A stretch of DNA of 6,545 nt. It comes from Chlamydiota bacterium. Its GTDB lineage: Bacteria > Chlamydiota > Chlamydiia > Chlamydiales > Rhabdochlamydiaceae. Location: assembly GCA_013041585.1 (NCBI GenBank), contig JABEVM010000069.1, positions 1 to 6,545 of the forward strand, read 5' to 3'. The translations under genes were made by a program, and so were the position numbers. Position 1 is the first letter of the stretch, and each line of letters starts with the position of its first letter. Below are positions 5,495 through 6,545 of the stretch, in pieces. The notes beneath the pieces are model-generated. The model did not search any database, had not been told where the DNA came from, and saw nothing but the letters and a program-made list of their open reading frames with translations.

Positions 5495-6545
5495 TTGGGC
5501 TTGGCTCCTTCTGAGGATCAGGAGAGGGGCCTGAATCTTGCAAAATTTGCTGAGTACGCAAAAGAGCTGAGTCAATATCTCGGAAAATATTTTGTTTTCC
5601 GATTTTTTTCTCCATACCGATTCTACGAATGTCTTTCTCTGCTTGGCCAAACACACCGGAGAGGATGAGTGTCGTTTTTTGTTTCAAGCATTTATCGTGG
5701 AGTTCATTAATTGCGCGCATAGCAGTCGCGTCCACAAAAGGCACTTTTCTCATACGCAGGATAAACACTTTTGGAGAAGGTCCTTCGCGATTCATAATAT
5801 CTTTAAAGCGCTCCACAATTCCGAAGAAGAAAGGCCCATTGATCTCATAAACCTCAACTTGCTCAGGAACTGTTTTCTTTTCAATTGCTTCTGGATCAGT
5901 AAGCTTTCTTGCTTTTGGAGAAAATATTTGGCTGAGCTTGATCGCGTTTTCGTTTTCACTCATACGCTTAATAAAAAGAGAGGTACTAAGAACAATCCCG
6001 ATCTCAACCCCCACCATGAGGTCGGCAAACAGGATCAAACCAAATGTGACTAGCAGTACTAGAAGGTCGGCACGAGGTGCTTTGAAAAAGTTAATAAAAT
6101 GCTTGAACTCGAACATATTCCAAGCAAGCATAACAAGGACCGCAGCAATTGTCGCGATAGGGATAAAAGTCAGTAGTGGCGCAAAAAAGAACGTGATCAC
6201 ACCAATGACAATGGCATGGATCATACCGGCAATAGGTGTTTTCGCTCCCATTTTAACACATGCCATCCACCGAGATAATGATCCTGATGCAGGGATACCC
6301 CCGAACATAACAGAGGTGATATTCGCAACACCCTGAGATACGAGTTCGCAATCATATCTAGTTTTTCCTCGAATCATCCCATCCGCTACGGACGTGGATA
6401 CGATCGATTCAATCGCAATTAACAGAGCGATCATCACGGCATCGTGGAAAACAAGTTCTGTCTTAGCCCAAGAAAAAGCGGGAACAGGGGGCAAAGAGAG
6501 TTGGTTGGATATGGCTCCAAAGCGCGATCCGATTGGGTCGATATC
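5469..6545 (-). CDS. SulP-family anion transporter with C-terminal STAS domain, N-terminus missing
   Basis: The frame is open from the TAG at 5469-5471 to the window edge, giving 358 residues of a protein that is usually about 550-570 long, so roughly 200 N-terminal residues lie outside. The visible part starts in the loop IGSRFGAI typical of the family and continues with the core motif ESIVSTSVADGM (46-57), ELVSQGVAN (67-75), FGGIPASGSLSR (81-92) and TPIAGMIHA (103-111), then further membrane helices to about residue 192. A STAS domain follows (about 228-337), with VDATAMRA (271-278) at the position of the phosphorylatable loop of anti-sigma antagonists. SulP carriers move sulfate, bicarbonate or dicarboxylates across the inner membrane; the substrate cannot be told from sequence. 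The last ~20 residues are a Pro/Ser-rich tail. It lies upstream of the Inc-like gene on the same strand but with a 295-bp gap, so separate transcription is likely. Confidence 0.93.
   Translation of the reverse strand, partial: DIDPIGSRFGAISNQLSLPPVPAFSWAKTELVFHDAVMIALLIAIESIVSTSVADGMIRGKTRYDCELVSQGVANITSVMFGGIPASGSLSRWMACVKMGAKTPIAGMIHAIVIGVITFFFAPLLTFIPIATIAAVLVMLAWNMFEFKHFINFFKAPRADLLVLLVTFGLILFADLMVGVEIGIVLSTSLFIKRMSENENAIKLSQIFSPKARKLTDPEAIEKKTVPEQVEVYEINGPFFFGIVERFKDIMNREGPSPKVFILRMRKVPFVDATAMRAINELHDKCLKQKTTLILSGVFGQAEKDIRRIGMEKKIGKQNIFRDIDSALLRTQQILQDSGPSPDPQKEPSPTVVLETTG

Noticed and set aside
5592..6053. Forward-strand open frame of 153 codons
   Set aside because: It lies fully opposite the SulP gene, has no ribosome site, and its Phe/His/Asn-rich translation resembles no protein family.
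5938..6336. Forward-strand open frame of 132 codons
   Set aside because: Antisense shadow of conserved SulP membrane motifs; no independent coding evidence.
1..6545. Mobile element, prophage, CRISPR or tRNA/rRNA gene
   Set aside because: No transposase or integrase motifs, no long terminal repeats, no regularly spaced repeats, and no tRNA or rRNA signature on either strand.

Overview
The window looks like a chromosomal segment of an obligate intracellular bacterium of the Chlamydiota, probably an environmental (Parachlamydia- or Waddlia-like) lineage rather than Chlamydia itself. The strongest argument is a nucleotide transporter of the chlamydial/rickettsial/plastid NTT family. A protein built like a chlamydial inclusion membrane (Inc) protein, the AT-rich intergenic DNA and the transporter-dominated gene content agree with this. 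The lineage is inferred from protein families recalled from memory, not from a search.

Layout, left to right. Positions 1-182 (minus) hold the first 60 codons of a secreted, PagL-like acyloxyacyl hydrolase cut by the window edge. A 91-bp divergent gap separates it from msrB (274-684, plus), a methionine sulfoxide reductase B with intact catalytic and zinc-binding cysteines. Its 3' end overlaps by 41 bp the convergent end of an FHS-family (FucP/GluP-like) sugar transporter (644-1915, minus). That gene follows an NTT nucleotide transporter (1940-3505, or from a TTG at 3526) by 24 bp in the same reading frame, so the two probably form an operon running leftward. A 285-bp AT-rich gap contains the terminator of the next gene and the NTT leader.

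A 453-residue protein (3812-5173, minus) is a lone transcription unit with its own strong terminator and a 295-bp upstream region carrying two pairs of direct repeats at 11-nt spacing. It has a two-helix hydrophobic hairpin near the N-terminus and a long coiled-coil C-terminal region with a degenerate repeat; it is the best candidate here for a new host-interacting effector. Last, a SulP anion transporter with a C-terminal STAS domain (5469-6545, minus) is cut at its N-terminus by the window edge.

Together the genes suit a host-dependent lifestyle: nucleotide import, sugar import, anion import, repair of oxidised methionine, outer-membrane lipid A modification and a putative inclusion membrane protein. 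No RNA gene, mobile element, CRISPR array or phage gene was recognised. The most unusual points are the Inc-like protein, the loss of both acidic residues expected for proton coupling in the FHS transporter, the atypical NTT motifs, and the odd NTT start with a four-codon ORF overlapping it.
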